A stretch of 50,868 bases of DNA from an uncultured Ignavibacteria bacterium (GCA_903862655.1 CAIOZA010000087.1:1-50868), one strand, 5' to 3'; shown: positions 28,347-41,149, numbered from the stretch's first letter. Numbers and translations: made by a program. The notes: generated from the sequence alone by a model not told the origin.

Positions 28347-28412
28347 TTGAAGTTAAGCAGCAGAAATTTTTTATGTATAATTTGAAAATAATATTTGTTT
28401 AAGGAGTATATA

Positions 28413-28790
28413 ATGTCAGCAATAGTAGAAGAATTGATTGAGAAAATTTCCAATTTAACTTTAATGGAAGCAGCAGATCTCAAAAAAGCACTAGAAGAAA
28501 AATTTGGAGTAACAGCAGCAGCACCAATGATGATGGGCGCAATGGCCGCACCAGCAGCAGCAGCAGTTGTTGAAGAACAAACAGAATTTGATGTTGAATT
28601 AACAGAAATCGGTGCTAACAAACTTAATGTTATCAAGGTTATTCGCGAAATTACAGGCTTAGGTCTGAAAGAAGCAAAGGATCTAGTAGAAAGTGCGCCT
28701 AAAGTTGTTAAAGAAGCCGCAACCAAAGAAGAAGCAGCCGATATCAAGAAAAAACTCGAAGAGCAGGGAGCTAAGGTTTCTCTTAAATAG
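28413..28790 (+). CDS. rplL: 50S ribosomal protein L7/L12
   Basis: 125 residues from the ATG at 28413, which has AAGGAG seven bases upstream; an earlier in-frame ATG at 28395 would add six residues outside the family. The N-terminal dimerisation domain is followed by an Ala-rich hinge ([18 protein letters not shown]) and the C-terminal domain [23 protein letters not shown]-like (here [25 protein letters not shown]), which recruits translation factors. Confidence 0.97.
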   Translation: MSAIVEELIEKISNLTLMEAADLKKALEEKFGVTAAAPMMMGAMAAPAAAAVVEEQTEFDVELTEIGANKLNVIKVIREITGLGLKEAKDLVESAPKVVKEAATKEEAADIKKKLEEQGAKVSLK

Positions 28791-28818
28791 TATCTTCGAA
28801 ATTACAGAGAAAATAACA

Positions 28819-28856
28819 GGGGAAAGCAGGCAATACGCCTCTTCCCCGGTTTTAAT
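28819..28856 (+). terminator. attenuator-like hairpin between rplL and rpoB
   Basis: GGGGAA (28819-28824) pairs with TTCCCC (28842-28847), with an inner AGGC/GCCT stem, followed by GGTTTTAATTTTAAA. The T run is weak, which suits partial termination that lowers rpoB expression relative to ribosomal proteins, as known between rplL and rpoB in E. coli. Confidence 0.6.
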
Positions 28857-29049
28857 TTTAAATGGTATTATTAATTATCAATTTTTTGCGTTAAATGAAG
28901 GAAGAAAACAATTGCCAATCAGTTGTTTTGAAATGTTTGGGATTTTTTGAGATATGTCTTCAAAAGAGAGATGTATGTCAAAAAGTCCTATTTTTTTCAT
29001 GTTATAATGTCAAAAAACAATAAAAATAAATTTGTTGCGGAGGGTATCG

Positions 29050-32000
29050 GTGGAACACACAAAATCTAATGTACAAAAAATCCTCAAATCCAAAGATGGT
29101 CTGGTAAGGCTTCGAGAGAGGGTGACGTTTTCGAGTAGCAGGATTGAGACTGACTATCCAGACTTGCTGAACGTACAGCTAGCCTCATATCGTGATTTTC
29201 TACAAGAGGAGGTCGAGCCATCGGAGAGGCTTTACAAAGGGTTGGATATGGCTTTCAGAACGAATTTTCCTATTGAAGATTCTTCCTCTATTTTCCAGCT
29301 GGAATATATTAATTATTCTGCTGACAAGCCAAAATATTCGGAAGAAGAATGCCGTGAGCGTGAATTAACCTATGCTAAACCATTGAAAGCAAGGTTAAGA
29401 CTATCGAGCAAGGCTGCTAAGGAATCTGAGGATTATATTGAATCAATTGAGCAGGAAGTATATTTGGGAAACATACCTGCTATGACTTCAAGAGGAACGT
29501 TTATCATTAACGGTGCAGAGAGAGTTATTGTTTCTCAGCTTCACCGTTCTCCAGGTGTATTCTTCGACGATGCTATGCATCCGAACGGAACAAGAATTTA
29601 CACTGCGAGAATCATTCCATTCCGTGGTTCATGGATCGAATTCACAACAGATATCCACGATGTGATGTTTGCATACATTGACAGGAAAAAGAAATTCCCA
29701 GTTACTACTCTTTTGAGAGCTATCGGATTCTCATCCGATGAAGAGATATTGAATCTCTTTGATTTAGCTGAATATTATCCACCCGAAGAAATGGATGAAA
29801 CAAAACTTGCAAGAAGAATCGCAAGCGATGTTATCGATCTTGAAACTGGCGAAATCATAGCAACAAGAGATATGATTGTTGATGAAGCATTGCTTGAGAA
29901 GATGAAATCAACAACAATAACTCCTGTCAGGCTATTCAATTATACCGATCCTACTGAAGAACCTGTCATCGCTAAAACATTGACTAAGGATACATCCCGC
30001 AATCAGGAAGACGCTCTTGAAGTTATTTATCGTCAGCTTCGTTCAAGTGAACCACCAGACATGGAAACAGCCAAGGCTCTTCTGGAGAAGTTATTTTTTA
30101 ATGCTAAGAGATATGATCTTGGAGCTGTTGGTCGTTTTAGAATTAACCAGAAACTTGGTTTAACAATTGAACAAGAAACAACAACTTTAAAAGTTGAAGA
30201 TATCGTAGCTATTATTAGACATTTATTGAAACTGCATGATACCAAGCAGACAGGTGACGATATTGATCACCTTGGCAACAGACGTGTCCGTTCTGTGGGC
30301 GAACAGCTTACAGCACAGTTCAATGTTGGACTTGCCAGAATGTCAAGAACTATAAAAGAAAGACTGAGTATACATGATGGTGAAAATTTATCCCCAGCTC
30401 AGCTTGTGAATGCAAGAACAATCAGTTCGGTTATCAATCAGTTCTTCGGAACAAACCAGCTGTCTCAGTTTATGGATCAGACTAATCCGCTTTCGGAGCT
30501 TACTCATAAGCGCAGAACTTCTGCTTTAGGCCCGGGTGGATTAACCAGAGAAAGAGCCGGATTTGAGGTTCGTGACGTTCACTATACTCATTATGGACGT
30601 TTGTGCCCGATTGAAACTCCTGAAGGTCCTAACATCGGTCTAATTTCCTCACTTGCTATGCATGCAAAAATTAATGAATTGGGTTTTATTGAAACACCTT
30701 ACAGAAGGGTTGTCAATGCTCATGTTACAGAGGAAGTAGTTTATCTGACAGCAGAGAAGGAAGAAGGATTCGTAGTTGCTCCAGCATCTATTCAGATTGA
30801 CGACAACATGAATCTTATTGGTGACAAGATAAAGGCTAGATTATCGGGAGATTTCGTAGTAATTGATCCTAATGAAGTACAGTTTATTGATGTGTCAACA
30901 GATCAAATAACAAGTGCTGCTTCATCGCTGATACCTTTCCTTGAGCATGATGATGCCAACCGTGCATTGATGGGTTCAAACATGCAACGCCAGGCTGTTC
31001 CACTTTTAAAGCCAAAATCACCAATAGTTGGTACCGGTATGGAAGCAAAAGTAGCTCTTGATTCAAGAACTCTTTTACTTGCAGAAGCAGAGGGTGTGAT
31101 ACACTACGTCTGTGCCGACTATATAATAGTTGATTATAATGACGCAAGATCAGATGAAGACAAAATAAAATCTTTCGATTTCAAGAGAAGAGTAGAATAT
31201 CCATTGTTAAAATTCTTTCGTACCAATCAGGACACTTGCATCAATCAGGTGCCGATTGTAAAAGTAGGACAGAAAGTATTCAAAGGAATGCCTCTTGCTG
31301 ACGGTGCTGCTACCGAAAACGGTGAATTAGCATTAGGACGAAATATATTAGTTGCGTTTATGCCTTGGAGAGGATATAACTTTGAGGATGCTATTATAAT
31401 TTCTGAGAATATGATAGCAAAGGATGTATTTACATCTATTCATATAGAGCAATTTACACTTCAGGTAAGAGATACAAAACGCGGGGAAGAGGAATTTACA
31501 CGTGAAATTCCTAATGTGAGTGAAGAAGCAACAAAGGACCTCGATGAGGGAGGTATCATCAGAACCGGTGCAAAAGTACAGGAAGGTGATATTCTTATTG
31601 GTAAGATTACCCCTAAGGGAGAGACTGATCCTACACCTGAAGAGAAGTTACTTAGAGCTATTTTCGGCGATAAAGCCGGCGATGTGAAGGACGTATCTTT
31701 AAAAGCTACACCAGGTTTGAAGGGTATTGTAATTAATACAAAATTATTCACTCGTCGTGCAGTAACAAATGAAAAAGAAATTCGTGCTGACGAGAAAAAA
31801 CGTCAGGATGTGCTTGCAAAGAGAGAAAGAGATGCTCTTAAGATGATTGATGATGATGGATTGTCAAGATTAATAAAAATTCTTGATGGTCAGAAAATTA
31901 TGGGTCTTAAGTTGACGACTGGCTCGTCGGTATTTAGAAGTGGTGCTACAGTAACAGCTGAAGCAATTAAAGAAAAATATATAGATGGGACTTTAAAGCT

Positions 32001-32886
32001 TGAATTAATAGATAGTCATCATACAGTATTAGCCGATAAGCACAAACAGGAATTATTGACAGAAATGTTGAAAAATTTCCAGGCTAAGAAGAATGATATA
32101 TTAGGTAATTACAAAGCAGAAAAGAATAAAATTGCAGCAGGAGATGAATTACAACCTGGTATTCTGCAGATGGCTAAGGTTTATGTTGCCAAGAAGCGTA
32201 AGCTTATGGTGGGCGATAAAATGGCTGGTCGTCACGGAAACAAAGGTATTGTTTCTAAAATTGTTCCAGTTGAAGATATGCCTTTCCTACCGGATGGAAC
32301 TCCAATCGAGATTATCTTGAATCCACTTGGCGTACCTTCTCGTATGAACCTCGGTCAGTTATTTGAAACAGCTCTAGGCTGGGCCGGGCAAAAGCTTGAT
32401 GTGAAATTTGCTACACCAATATTTGACGGTGCTACATGGGAAGAAGTTGAAGAATATCTTGCAAAAGCTGGTTTGCCGGCAGCAGGTAAGACTAAACTTA
32501 TCGATGGACGTACAGGTGAACCTTTCACGCAGGAAATTACAGTTGGCGTTATTTATATGCTCAAACTGTCTCACCTTGTGGAAGATAAAATACATGCACG
32601 TTCAATCGGGCCATATTCTTTAATCACACAGCAGCCGTTGGGTGGTAAGGCACAATTTGGTGGTCAAAGACTTGGAGAAATGGAAGTTTGGGCTCTCGAA
32701 GCTTACGGAGCCGCCCACACACTCCAGGAGATGATAACACTTAAATCCGATGACGTTCAGGGACGTGCTAAGATGTACGAAGCTATCGTAAAAGGTGACA
32801 ATATGCCTGATCCGAACATACCAGAATCATTTAATGTTCTTGTACGTGAATTACAGGGTCTTTGCCTTGAAATTGAGATAGAGTAA
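29050..32886 (+). CDS. rpoB: RNA polymerase beta subunit
   Basis: 1278 residues from the GTG at 29050, which has GGAGG six bases upstream; a TTG at 29032 would overlap that site. The rifampicin region reads [25 protein letters not shown] followed by [22 protein letters not shown], with the usual drug-contact residues intact. [29 protein letters not shown] and the C-terminal ...[15 protein letters not shown] are all standard. It forms the catalytic core with RpoC. The 259-nt gap after rplL contains the attenuator and no gene. Confidence 0.98.
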   Translation: MEHTKSNVQKILKSKDGLVRLRERVTFSSSRIETDYPDLLNVQLASYRDFLQEEVEPSERLYKGLDMAFRTNFPIEDSSSIFQLEYINYSADKPKYSEEECRERELTYAKPLKARLRLSSKAAKESEDYIESIEQEVYLGNIPAMTSRGTFIINGAERVIVSQLHRSPGVFFDDAMHPNGTRIYTARIIPFRGSWIEFTTDIHDVMFAYIDRKKKFPVTTLLRAIGFSSDEEILNLFDLAEYYPPEEMDETKLARRIASDVIDLETGEIIATRDMIVDEALLEKMKSTTITPVRLFNYTDPTEEPVIAKTLTKDTSRNQEDALEVIYRQLRSSEPPDMETAKALLEKLFFNAKRYDLGAVGRFRINQKLGLTIEQETTTLKVEDIVAIIRHLLKLHDTKQTGDDIDHLGNRRVRSVGEQLTAQFNVGLARMSRTIKERLSIHDGENLSPAQLVNARTISSVINQFFGTNQLSQFMDQTNPLSELTHKRRTSALGPGGLTRERAGFEVRDVHYTHYGRLCPIETPEGPNIGLISSLAMHAKINELGFIETPYRRVVNAHVTEEVVYLTAEKEEGFVVAPASIQIDDNMNLIGDKIKARLSGDFVVIDPNEVQFIDVSTDQITSAASSLIPFLEHDDANRALMGSNMQRQAVPLLKPKSPIVGTGMEAKVALDSRTLLLAEAEGVIHYVCADYIIVDYNDARSDEDKIKSFDFKRRVEYPLLKFFRTNQDTCINQVPIVKVGQKVFKGMPLADGAATENGELALGRNILVAFMPWRGYNFEDAIIISENMIAKDVFTSIHIEQFTLQVRDTKRGEEEFTREIPNVSEEATKDLDEGGIIRTGAKVQEGDILIGKITPKGETDPTPEEKLLRAIFGDKAGDVKDVSLKATPGLKGIVINTKLFTRRAVTNEKEIRADEKKRQDVLAKRERDALKMIDDDGLSRLIKILDGQKIMGLKLTTGSSVFRSGATVTAEAIKEKYIDGTLKLELIDSHHTVLADKHKQELLTEMLKNFQAKKNDILGNYKAEKNKIAAGDELQPGILQMAKVYVAKKRKLMVGDKMAGRHGNKGIVSKIVPVEDMPFLPDGTPIEIILNPLGVPSRMNLGQLFETALGWAGQKLDVKFATPIFDGATWEEVEEYLAKAGLPAAGKTKLIDGRTGEPFTQEITVGVIYMLKLSHLVEDKIHARSIGPYSLITQQPLGGKAQFGGQRLGEMEVWALEAYGAAHTLQEMITLKSDDVQGRAKMYEAIVKGDNMPDPNIPESFNVLVRELQGLCLEIEIE

Positions 32887-32929
32887 TTTTAAAAAAGATA
32901 ATAATTATATATATAAGAAGGAAATAGTC

Positions 32930-35900
32930 ATGCAGTCCAAGACGATACCTAAGAAAGGGTTTTCTCAGATAGCAATTAAAATTGCTTCTCCTGACAGCAT
33001 ATTGAACCGTTCACACGGGGAAGTGACAAAACCTGAAACAATCAACTATCGTTCGTTCAGACCTGAAAAAGACGGTTTGTTCTGCGAGAAGATATTTGGT
33101 CCTATCAGAGATTGGGAATGTGCCTGTGGTAAGTATAAGAGAATCAGGTACAAAGGCATTGTTTGCGATAGATGTGGAGTTGAAGTAACTCAAAAATCTG
33201 TCAGACGTGAAAGAATGGGGCATATAATGCTAGCGGTCCCTGTAGTGCACATCTGGTTCTTAAGAACCTTACCAAGTAAGATAAGTGCAATTCTTGGCGT
33301 TCCTACAAAAGATATTGAACGAATAGTATATTACGAATCATATATTGTTGTCCAGGCTGGCAATACCGGTCTTCAAAGAGCAGATTTGCTTACTGAAGAG
33401 CAATATTTGGAAGTTATGGGCTCCCTTTCTGAAGAAGAAAAAAATCTCGACGATGAAGATTCTAACAAATTTATTGCTCTCATTGGTGGAGAAGCAATCA
33501 AGGAAATGCTTAAAAGGATTGACCCCGAAGAGACCTACCTTGATCTGAAGTCAATACTTAGAGAAGAGACATCACAGCAGAAAAAAGCCGATTTGTTAAA
33601 GAGACTTAGAATTCTTGATGCTTTCATTCCTTATGAAGGATTAGCCGAAAGAAATAAACCCGAATGGATGGTACTCGATGTAGTTCCAATTACTCCTCCG
33701 GACTTAAGACCTTTGGTTCCACTCGAGGGAGGTAGATTTGCAACATCCGATTTAAACGATTTATATAGAAGAGTAATTATCAGAAATAATCGTTTGAAGA
33801 GATTGATAGATATTAAAGCTCCAGAAGTTATTCTCAGAAATGAAAAGAGAATGCTTCAGGAAGCAGTAGATGCTTTGTTTGATAACAGTAGAAGAGCTGT
33901 TAGAAGTGAATCTCAAAGAGCTTTAAAATCACTAGCTGACACATTGAAGGGTAAAACCGGACGATTCCGCCAGAACCTTCTTGGTAAGAGAGTTGATTAT
34001 TCAGGACGTTCGGTTATCGTTGTTGGTCCTGAACTGAAGTTGCATGAATGCGGGCTTCCAAAAGATATGGCTGTTGAACTTTTCAAACCGTTCATTATCC
34101 GTAAACTTATTGAGCGTGGTCATGTTAAGACAGTAAAAAGTGCCAAAAAGATGGTTGAGCGCAAAACTAATGAGGTTTGGGATATTCTGGAGAAGGTAAT
34201 CGACGGACATCCAGTACTTCTTAACCGTGCTCCTACTCTTCATAGATTAGGTATTCAGGCATTCCAGCCCAGATTAATTGAAGGAAAAGCTATTCAGCTA
34301 CATCCATTGGTTTGTACGGCTTTTAACGCTGACTTTGACGGTGATCAGATGGCTGTCCATCTCCCGATAAGTTATGAAGCACAGCTCGAAGCATTGCTAT
34401 TGATCCTGGCTCCTCATAATATTATGCATACACAGAACGGCGATCCAATTGCTGTTCCATCACAGGACATGGTTCTTGGTGTATATTATCTAACAAAGAG
34501 CAGACATGGATCAAAAGGCGAAGGCAAGTTATTCGCTTCTGCATCTGAAGTTATTATAGCCTTTAATTCAGGTATTGTCGATTTGCATGCTAACATTAAA
34601 GTTAGAATAAAAGGTAAGATGATATCCACAACAACCGGCAGAGTATTATTCAATCAAATAGTACCGGATGGAATAGGTTATTTGAATGAAGTATTGACTA
34701 AGAAAAGATTGCGTCAAATAATTGGTATTTGCTTCCGTACAGTCGGTTTGGCACTTACAGTTGAATTCCTTGACAATCTGAAGGAAACTGGTTTTGCTTA
34801 TGCAACAAGGGGTGGTTTATCAGTGTCGGTTGCTGACGTACTTGTTCCTTTGGAGAAAACAGAGATCATTAATGTTGCTCAGGCAAAAATTGATGAAATC
34901 GAATTTGCGTATGTCAATGGTGTTATAAGCTCAGGTGAAAGATACAACAAGATTATAGATACATGGTCAACGGCAACAAACAGAGTGGCTGACAAGCTTT
35001 ATCAGGATCTTATGAAAGCCGAACAGGGCTTCAATACATTCTGGATGATGCTTGACTCACAAGCTCGTGGTTCGAAAGAACAAATTCGCCAGTTAGCAGG
35101 TATGCGCGGTTTGATGGCAAAACCAAAGAAATCACTAAGCGGATCAACCGGTGAATTGATTGAAAATCCAATTATTGCGAACTTTAAAGAAGGTTTGTCG
35201 ATTCTAGAGTATTTCATTTCTACTCACGGTGCTCGTAAAGGACTTGCTGATACAGCTCTTAAAACAGCTGATGCCGGATACTTGACAAGAAGACTTCATG
35301 ATGTATCTCAGGATGTGATCATTAGCAGTCTTGATTGCGGAACAATCCGTGGTGTGGAAATGACAGCACTCAAAGACGGTGAAGAAATAAAAGAACCATT
35401 ATATGAGAGAATTCTTGGAAGAGTTACTCTAAATGATGTAATAGATCCTATAAGCGACAAGCTTATTTGTACTGCCGGAGTTATTATTGATGAGGTAATT
35501 GCACAGGCTATTGAAGAAAGTGCTCTAGAATTTGTTATGATTCGTTCGGTATTAACATGTGAATCCAGACGCGGAGTTTGTGCTAAATGTTATGGACGTA
35601 ATCTTGCAACCGGAAAGATGACTGACGTCGGTGAAGCCGTGGGAACAATAGCTTCACAATCAATCGGTGAACCTGGTACACAGCTTACATTGCGTACGTT
35701 CCATACTGGTGGTACAGCTTTGTTGATAGCCTCACAGTCATCGGTTACTTCTAAGTTTGACGGTGTTATTACATTTGAAAATGTTAGACTAGTAAAATAT
35801 GTTGATGATGAAGAAAACGAAATCAGCGTTGTAATCAGCAGAAGCGGTCTTATTAACGTTCTTGATCCTGATAGTAATCGTGTATTGACACATTACGATG

Positions 35901-37222
35901 CTACTTATGGAGCCGTGCTAAAGGTGCATGAGGGTGATAAAGTGGCTAAGGGTCAGATGATTTATGAATGGGATCCTTACAATGCTACCATTATCGCAGA
36001 ATTTGACGGTAAGGTAAGATTCAAAGACTTGGTGCAGAATATTACATTCCGCGAAGTTAACGATGAGCAGACAGGTCACATTTCGAAAGTTATAATTGAA
36101 TCTAAAGATAAAACTAAATCACCGATGATTGAAATCGTCGACGAAGAAGGTGCTGTTCTTAAATCTTATAACATCCCTGCAAAAGCTCAGTTAAGAGTGG
36201 ATGATGATGAACCAGTTGGTGTTGGAACAGCGTTAGTTAAGATACCTAGAGATTTGGGTAGAACCAGAGACATTACAGGAGGTTTGCCAAGAGTAACTGA
36301 ATTATTCGAAGCAAGAGCTCCTCAGAATCCTGCTATTGTTTCTGATATCGATGGTATAGTTAGATTTGATAAACCAAAGCGCGGACAAAGAATAATTGCA
36401 ATCACTTCGCTCGATGAAAAGACAACGATGGAATATGCAGTACCAATCGGTAAGTATGTTCTTGTGCAGGATGATGATTTCCTTCGTGCAGGCGAACGCT
36501 TGACAGAAGGCTCGATCAATCCACATGATATTCTTAGAATAAAAGGACCGAATGCGGTTCAGGAATACCTCGTGAACGAAATTCAGGAAGTTTACCGTAT
36601 GCAGGGTGTTAAGATTAACGATAAGCATATTGAAGTTATCGTACGTCAGATGCTGCAGAAACAAAGAATTGTGGATCCTGGTGATTCATTGTTCCTTGAA
36701 AACGACCAGATAGATCGTTTGAGATTTATTGACGAAAATGACAAACTAAAGAACCAGGTTGTTATCCTTGATAAGGGTGAATCAAAATTCAAAGTAAATC
36801 AGCACATAAGCAAAAAGAAATACAAAGAAGTAATAACCGATATGAAGAAGAAGACTAAAGGATTACCCGACAGCCGTCAGGCTGATGGAGCAATTGCTGA
36901 GCCTATGCTTCTCGGCATTACTCAGGCATCGCTTACTACTGAGAGCTGGCTCTCAGCTGCTTCATTCCAGGAAACAACAAGAGTACTTTCTGATGCATCA
37001 GTAGCCGCAAAGGTTGATCATTTGATAGGATTGAAAGAGAATATTATTCTTGGTCAGTTGATTCCTGCCGGAACAGGACTTAGGAAATATCAGGAAATGA
37101 ATGTTATTAGTGAAGTTGGTAATATTTTCGGAAAGCGAAATGTTACCCGTAAGATACAGCCCACTGATGAAAAATCATTAAGTGAGATTGAATTTGCTAC
37201 TGAACTAGCAACAATAGATTAA
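32930..37222 (+). CDS. rpoC: RNA polymerase beta' subunit
   Basis: 1430 residues. The N-terminal zinc site is [22 protein letters not shown], the active-site Mg motif is [14 protein letters not shown], the second zinc site is [13 protein letters not shown], and the trigger-loop area has [16 protein letters not shown]. The C-terminus ([20 protein letters not shown]...[17 protein letters not shown]) is complete. AGAAGGAAATAGTC precedes the ATG. The gap to rpoB is 43 bp, so they share a transcript. Confidence 0.98.
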   Translation: MQSKTIPKKGFSQIAIKIASPDSILNRSHGEVTKPETINYRSFRPEKDGLFCEKIFGPIRDWECACGKYKRIRYKGIVCDRCGVEVTQKSVRRERMGHIMLAVPVVHIWFLRTLPSKISAILGVPTKDIERIVYYESYIVVQAGNTGLQRADLLTEEQYLEVMGSLSEEEKNLDDEDSNKFIALIGGEAIKEMLKRIDPEETYLDLKSILREETSQQKKADLLKRLRILDAFIPYEGLAERNKPEWMVLDVVPITPPDLRPLVPLEGGRFATSDLNDLYRRVIIRNNRLKRLIDIKAPEVILRNEKRMLQEAVDALFDNSRRAVRSESQRALKSLADTLKGKTGRFRQNLLGKRVDYSGRSVIVVGPELKLHECGLPKDMAVELFKPFIIRKLIERGHVKTVKSAKKMVERKTNEVWDILEKVIDGHPVLLNRAPTLHRLGIQAFQPRLIEGKAIQLHPLVCTAFNADFDGDQMAVHLPISYEAQLEALLLILAPHNIMHTQNGDPIAVPSQDMVLGVYYLTKSRHGSKGEGKLFASASEVIIAFNSGIVDLHANIKVRIKGKMISTTTGRVLFNQIVPDGIGYLNEVLTKKRLRQIIGICFRTVGLALTVEFLDNLKETGFAYATRGGLSVSVADVLVPLEKTEIINVAQAKIDEIEFAYVNGVISSGERYNKIIDTWSTATNRVADKLYQDLMKAEQGFNTFWMMLDSQARGSKEQIRQLAGMRGLMAKPKKSLSGSTGELIENPIIANFKEGLSILEYFISTHGARKGLADTALKTADAGYLTRRLHDVSQDVIISSLDCGTIRGVEMTALKDGEEIKEPLYERILGRVTLNDVIDPISDKLICTAGVIIDEVIAQAIEESALEFVMIRSVLTCESRRGVCAKCYGRNLATGKMTDVGEAVGTIASQSIGEPGTQLTLRTFHTGGTALLIASQSSVTSKFDGVITFENVRLVKYVDDEENEISVVISRSGLINVLDPDSNRVLTHYDATYGAVLKVHEGDKVAKGQMIYEWDPYNATIIAEFDGKVRFKDLVQNITFREVNDEQTGHISKVIIESKDKTKSPMIEIVDEEGAVLKSYNIPAKAQLRVDDDEPVGVGTALVKIPRDLGRTRDITGGLPRVTELFEARAPQNPAIVSDIDGIVRFDKPKRGQRIIAITSLDEKTTMEYAVPIGKYVLVQDDDFLRAGERLTEGSINPHDILRIKGPNAVQEYLVNEIQEVYRMQGVKINDKHIEVIVRQMLQKQRIVDPGDSLFLENDQIDRLRFIDENDKLKNQVVILDKGESKFKVNQHISKKKYKEVITDMKKKTKGLPDSRQADGAIAEPMLLGITQASLTTESWLSAASFQETTRVLSDASVAAKVDHLIGLKENIILGQLIPAGTGLRKYQEMNVISEVGNIFGKRNVTRKIQPTDEKSLSEIEFATELATID

Positions 37223-37249
37223 TCTGAATTTTTAGGGCTATTAATTTTA

Positions 37250-37289
37250 AGAGGTTGTCTGCACAATATTGGACAGCCTCTTTTTTTTA
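37250..37289 (+). terminator. intrinsic terminator after rpoC
   Basis: GAGGTTGTC and GACAGCCTC form a 9-bp stem with one U-G pair, closing a 12-nt loop and followed by eight T. It lies about 30 nt after the rpoC stop. Confidence 0.9.
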
Positions 37290-37401
37290 TTATTGGAAAC
37301 ATTGTGCTTCTCTAGCCTGTGTGATAAGATGATAAGGAAGAAAAAAAAGATTTGTTATGCAGGTAATCGTGGCTTGCTTTCGAAGATTTAGATATAATAG
37401 T

Positions 37402-37435
37402 AAAAAGCATCCGGCGAATTGCCGGATGCTTTTTT
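37402..37435. terminator. bidirectional terminator between rpoC and the metalloprotease
   Basis: AAAAAGCATCCGGC and GCCGGATGCTTTTT form a perfect stem with a GAATT loop and flanking A and T runs, so it can act on both strands. It serves the minus-strand protease gene that ends at 37456. Confidence 0.9.
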
Positions 37436-37455
37436 GTAAATTAATGCTTTTGCTG

Positions 37456-40400
37456 TTAGTGGAGAACGATAAACTTGCGAATGAGGAATTCTCCTCCAGA
37501 TTGTATCATTATGAAATAAATTCCGTTTGGCAGTGAACTGACATCGAATGTAAATGATTGTTGTGCACGGAGATTGTCAGCAATCTGGAATACATTCTCG
37601 CCAAGATTATTTGTGATGCGGAGGAAGTCTACTGTTATATTTTCTTTCAGAACTTCTATGTTTATACTCTTCGATGCTATCAATGGGTTTACTCTGATCA
37701 GATTTGAGTTGCCATCTATCACATCTGAGTTGAAGTCTATATAATTGGACATTTCTGATCTGCATCTGTTCTGATTTTCTACTTCTGCGGAATATCTGCC
37801 ATTCTTAGTAGGAATGAGAATTTGGTTATACTCCAATGCAATTTCGTTATCATTAAAGAACCAAATATTGCCGTTATCAGAACTTGATGTAATTTTACCG
37901 CCTGAATTGGAAATTGATGGTGCTGATGGAGTTTCGTTGATTGTTACTTTAACGAAACCAGAATCACTGCATCCGTTCTTATTTGTTCTGACCAAAGAAA
38001 TGATTCCTTCGCCTGGTGATCCCCAACTGACATAGACAGAATCGCCATTGAAGTTTTTGGTTATTGTTCCTTTGATTATGCTCCATGTCTTTAGTGAATC
38101 GCCTATATTCTGATTAGTAAAATAGCGGTATTCCATTACATTGCATGCTGATTGAACACCGGCTATTGAAACTTTAACATTGGGATATAGATAAATGTTC
38201 TTATTCGTGGTAGTTTCACAACCAGAAAGTTTGTTTTTCTGGATAAGAGTAAGTGTTGCGCTACCCTTATCATTCCATCTTATTGTGACTGGATTATCGG
38301 TGGATTTGCCGACGATGGTTCCGTTAGTAGTCTTCCATTCAGCTGTTTCATTGGCAGCGAGTACAGTGTTGTAAGTGGTTTGGGTAAAACCGCATATTGA
38401 ATCATTTCCGGTTATTTGGGCTTTAGGATTAGAAATGATATGAATTCCTGCAATAACAGTATCGGGACATCCACCTGCATTATACTGAATGAGGATAACT
38501 CTTGCTGGAGCACCGACGATCCACCTAACTTTAATATAGTTTGCGTTGTATTTAGTATCGACATTACCACCTTCAATTATCCATTTTGATTTGTAATTAT
38601 TGTCGGTATTTGCTAAGAAGATAGACGTTGAACCTTCACAGACGTTGGTATCTGCAACGTCAAATTTAGCGACGGGATTAACGCTAACATCGATATCCCT
38701 CTGAAATGAATCATTACAGCCGGTTGTGGCAGATTGTTCCATCTTAATCCAGCCTCTGCCTAGTTTATCCCAAATGATATTGACTGTCGGTTGGTTATTC
38801 GGACCAATGATATTTCCACCCATTGCTGTCCATTTGTAGGAAAGATACGGCAAATCAGCTGTATAATATGTACTTACATAGTCAAGGCATACAATGTCTT
38901 CGATATTCGCTATTATTGGATAGATTTTGGAAATAATAAACAAATCTGAATTATTAGGCGAACTTCTTATCACGGGTAATGTGGAGACTAGTCTGACTCT
39001 GTATCGATAGCCGACGGGTATGGTATCTGGCAGTAAAGCACCCATAGAGTCAATACCGGAGGAGTTGTAATTCCATGTTGCTATATTTATTGGATTATTA
39101 AACAATCCCATAGTATCTGAAAGTTGGGCAGTCAGAACATTTCCAGATTGAAACATGCCACTAGCATTGAAGTATATCATGATATGCGAACCACCGCAAA
39201 ATATTCCTGAGACGTTTGTAATATTAATTCCACGGACAGTTGTGAAAGAGTATACGTCAGAATATGGAGTGAAGTTTGCTCCTACCTTAGCTCTGATCCG
39301 CCAGTAATAGACAGTATTCAACTTAAGATCTGAAGTTACTGAATATGTAGTCTGATTGTAATTTGATAAACTAACAACGGTTGTCACAAAATCAGATGTT
39401 TCGCTTAATTCGAAATTATAAGAACCGGCACCTGGATAAGCACTCCATGTGAAAGTAGGTCTGAGAGCGGCTTCGACAGTTCCACTTGTTGGAGTAATTA
39501 GCTGAGGCCTGTCAGTAACAGGAAAGTTTACTCTGAATGAAATAGTTGTGCCTGCACTGGTGATCTGATCTATACTTAAATCGCCATCACTGCCATTTGA
39601 TAGAAATGGTTTGGGGGTAGTGTTATTGCTAATAGCTGTTCGTGCTGTTTCGATAGAGTAATTTGCGCTATTCACAGTGCCATTCTGAGTAGATGTTCCA
39701 CCAGGGCGGTAGAGATATACTTCATCCGGTGGTCCATTTGAGTTGCCACTAGCAAGTGAATCAATTCTATAAATCAGTAATCCTGATCCTGGAAGTGAGT
39801 TTTCGAATTGTCCCGTTTTTTTCCTGTATTCAACGATGAAGAACTCGGAAGTTGACCTTGGTGAATTAATTCTGTAAGCATTATTCGTTGCGGAAGTAAC
39901 AGGATTGAGAGTATATGTCCCGGCCACTGTAATAAATGGAATGGAGGTTATCCACTGGCCGTATTTCATCTTCATGTATGCACCCATGTGCTGCGGTGGA
40001 TTTGCATTTTGCTCCATAAGATCCCATGGACCTACCGGATTTAGCCCATCGTAGCTATAATGATAAAGATCGGGTGAGCCAAGTGTATGGAACATTTCGT
40101 GTGCTAGAACACCATTACCATATTGAAGAGTATGTGAACGAATCTGGAAATTATAATCCCAAACTCTTTTACCGTTAATATTAACTGTTTGAGAGTAAAG
40201 TGACCACATGTGGGGCCAGAGTAGAGTAGCCCATGCTGTTGGCGAACCATAAACGATGAAGCATACATTGTCCACATAACCGTCATTATCATAGTCTATG
40301 TTGAGACTTGTAGGTATAGCTGAAGATACATTATTGCATGCGTTTTGAAGAAGGATGTGTTCTCGGTCACGACGTTGAGTGCCGTTATCTCCACCCGAAT

Positions 40401-41082
40401 ATCCGCTAGTGTTAGATGATGAGTAAGGCTGATAGTATCCTCTAGCTCTGTTATCCTGATATGAAACAACAGTTGTTCCGCTCGGTAAAGGATAGAAATT
40501 GGTTTGAACGGTAAGTTTGTTGTAAGATGCTTCTTTGAAATACTCCTTCATAGAGTTAGAAGAAGCAGCATTGAACATGTTGTCGTAAATGGAAGTATTG
40601 TCCGTAAACTCAGGATCGTCTGAGAATCTTATGTAGATAACAACATTGTTGATTGTGCCCTGATTGGAACCAAGCATTTTATCGGTTCCCTTAGTCAATT
40701 GCGGCTTTGGCATCTGACGCGTTTTTATAAATGGTTCACTGTCCTTTTCGATGATGCTTCTATCGGTGATTAGACCTTTGGTCAAGCCCTTTTCCTGAGG
40801 ATTGTTGATTCCTACTTTTAATCCGGTGGTAACCAATCTGCCGTTAATTTTATCGGCATAAACATACCATCCGCTTGTTTCGTTCTGAAGAATAGTAAAA
40901 CCGTCCTTGTCGTGAAGCCAGCTATAGAATTCATCTCCTGATGTGAAGCAGTGGCGTACAGTCCCGTCGGGTTGCTTAATATCCTGAGGCCAGTCCTTGA
41001 TGAATGCAGATTGGAGTGAATTGAAAGAAACCATCATAGAGACAAAAAGCAATAACAATTTTAAGGCGAAAACTCTTTTCAT
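37456..41082 (-). CDS. M6-like secreted metalloprotease with Ig-like repeats and T9SS signal
   Basis: A 1208-residue surface protein. Residues 1-25 are a signal peptide. The peptidase domain has the zinc motif HEMFHTLGSPD at residues 328-338 (His328, Glu329, His332, with Gly/Asp of the extended motif) and the leading NNVVIYIRFSDDPEF typical of M6 (immune inhibitor A-like) proteases. A fibronectin III-like segment (PTFTWSAYPGAGSYNFELSE, near 550-630) and several tandem PKD/Ig-like segments with repeated CxxS/C-type sequences follow. The last 80 residues (..RVNPLIASKSINIEVL...NGIYFIMIQSGGEFLIRKFIVLH) form a type IX sorting domain. It is probably cell-surface or secreted and degrades proteins. 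Confidence 0.88.
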   Translation of the reverse strand: MKRVFALKLLLLFVSMMVSFNSLQSAFIKDWPQDIKQPDGTVRHCFTSGDEFYSWLHDKDGFTILQNETSGWYVYADKINGRLVTTGLKVGINNPQEKGLTKGLITDRSIIEKDSEPFIKTRQMPKPQLTKGTDKMLGSNQGTINNVVIYIRFSDDPEFTDNTSIYDNMFNAASSNSMKEYFKEASYNKLTVQTNFYPLPSGTTVVSYQDNRARGYYQPYSSSNTSGYSGGDNGTQRRDREHILLQNACNNVSSAIPTSLNIDYDNDGYVDNVCFIVYGSPTAWATLLWPHMWSLYSQTVNINGKRVWDYNFQIRSHTLQYGNGVLAHEMFHTLGSPDLYHYSYDGLNPVGPWDLMEQNANPPQHMGAYMKMKYGQWITSIPFITVAGTYTLNPVTSATNNAYRINSPRSTSEFFIVEYRKKTGQFENSLPGSGLLIYRIDSLASGNSNGPPDEVYLYRPGGTSTQNGTVNSANYSIETARTAISNNTTPKPFLSNGSDGDLSIDQITSAGTTISFRVNFPVTDRPQLITPTSGTVEAALRPTFTWSAYPGAGSYNFELSETSDFVTTVVSLSNYNQTTYSVTSDLKLNTVYYWRIRAKVGANFTPYSDVYSFTTVRGINITNVSGIFCGGSHIMIYFNASGMFQSGNVLTAQLSDTMGLFNNPINIATWNYNSSGIDSMGALLPDTIPVGYRYRVRLVSTLPVIRSSPNNSDLFIISKIYPIIANIEDIVCLDYVSTYYTADLPYLSYKWTAMGGNIIGPNNQPTVNIIWDKLGRGWIKMEQSATTGCNDSFQRDIDVSVNPVAKFDVADTNVCEGSTSIFLANTDNNYKSKWIIEGGNVDTKYNANYIKVRWIVGAPARVILIQYNAGGCPDTVIAGIHIISNPKAQITGNDSICGFTQTTYNTVLAANETAEWKTTNGTIVGKSTDNPVTIRWNDKGSATLTLIQKNKLSGCETTTNKNIYLYPNVKVSIAGVQSACNVMEYRYFTNQNIGDSLKTWSIIKGTITKNFNGDSVYVSWGSPGEGIISLVRTNKNGCSDSGFVKVTINETPSAPSISNSGGKITSSSDNGNIWFFNDNEIALEYNQILIPTKNGRYSAEVENQNRCRSEMSNYIDFNSDVIDGNSNLIRVNPLIASKSINIEVLKENITVDFLRITNNLGENVFQIADNLRAQQSFTFDVSSLPNGIYFIMIQSGGEFLIRKFIVLH

Positions 41083-41141
41083 GATAAACTCAAACTATTT
41101 TTAAAAATGTATTTATTTTATAATAATTATCGGTATAAACA

Positions 41142-41149
41142 CAAATTTA
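41142..41149 (-). promoter_or_regulatory. candidate promoter -7 element of the metalloprotease
   Basis: On the minus strand TAAATTTG fits TAnnTTTG, with a TTG 22 nt upstream (41172-41174), slightly longer than the usual 19-21. Transcription would begin about 50 nt before the protease start. Confidence 0.4.

Noticed and set aside
28693-28950. 85-codon ORF after rplL
   Set aside because: It starts inside rplL in another frame and runs through the attenuator hairpin; no independent start signal.
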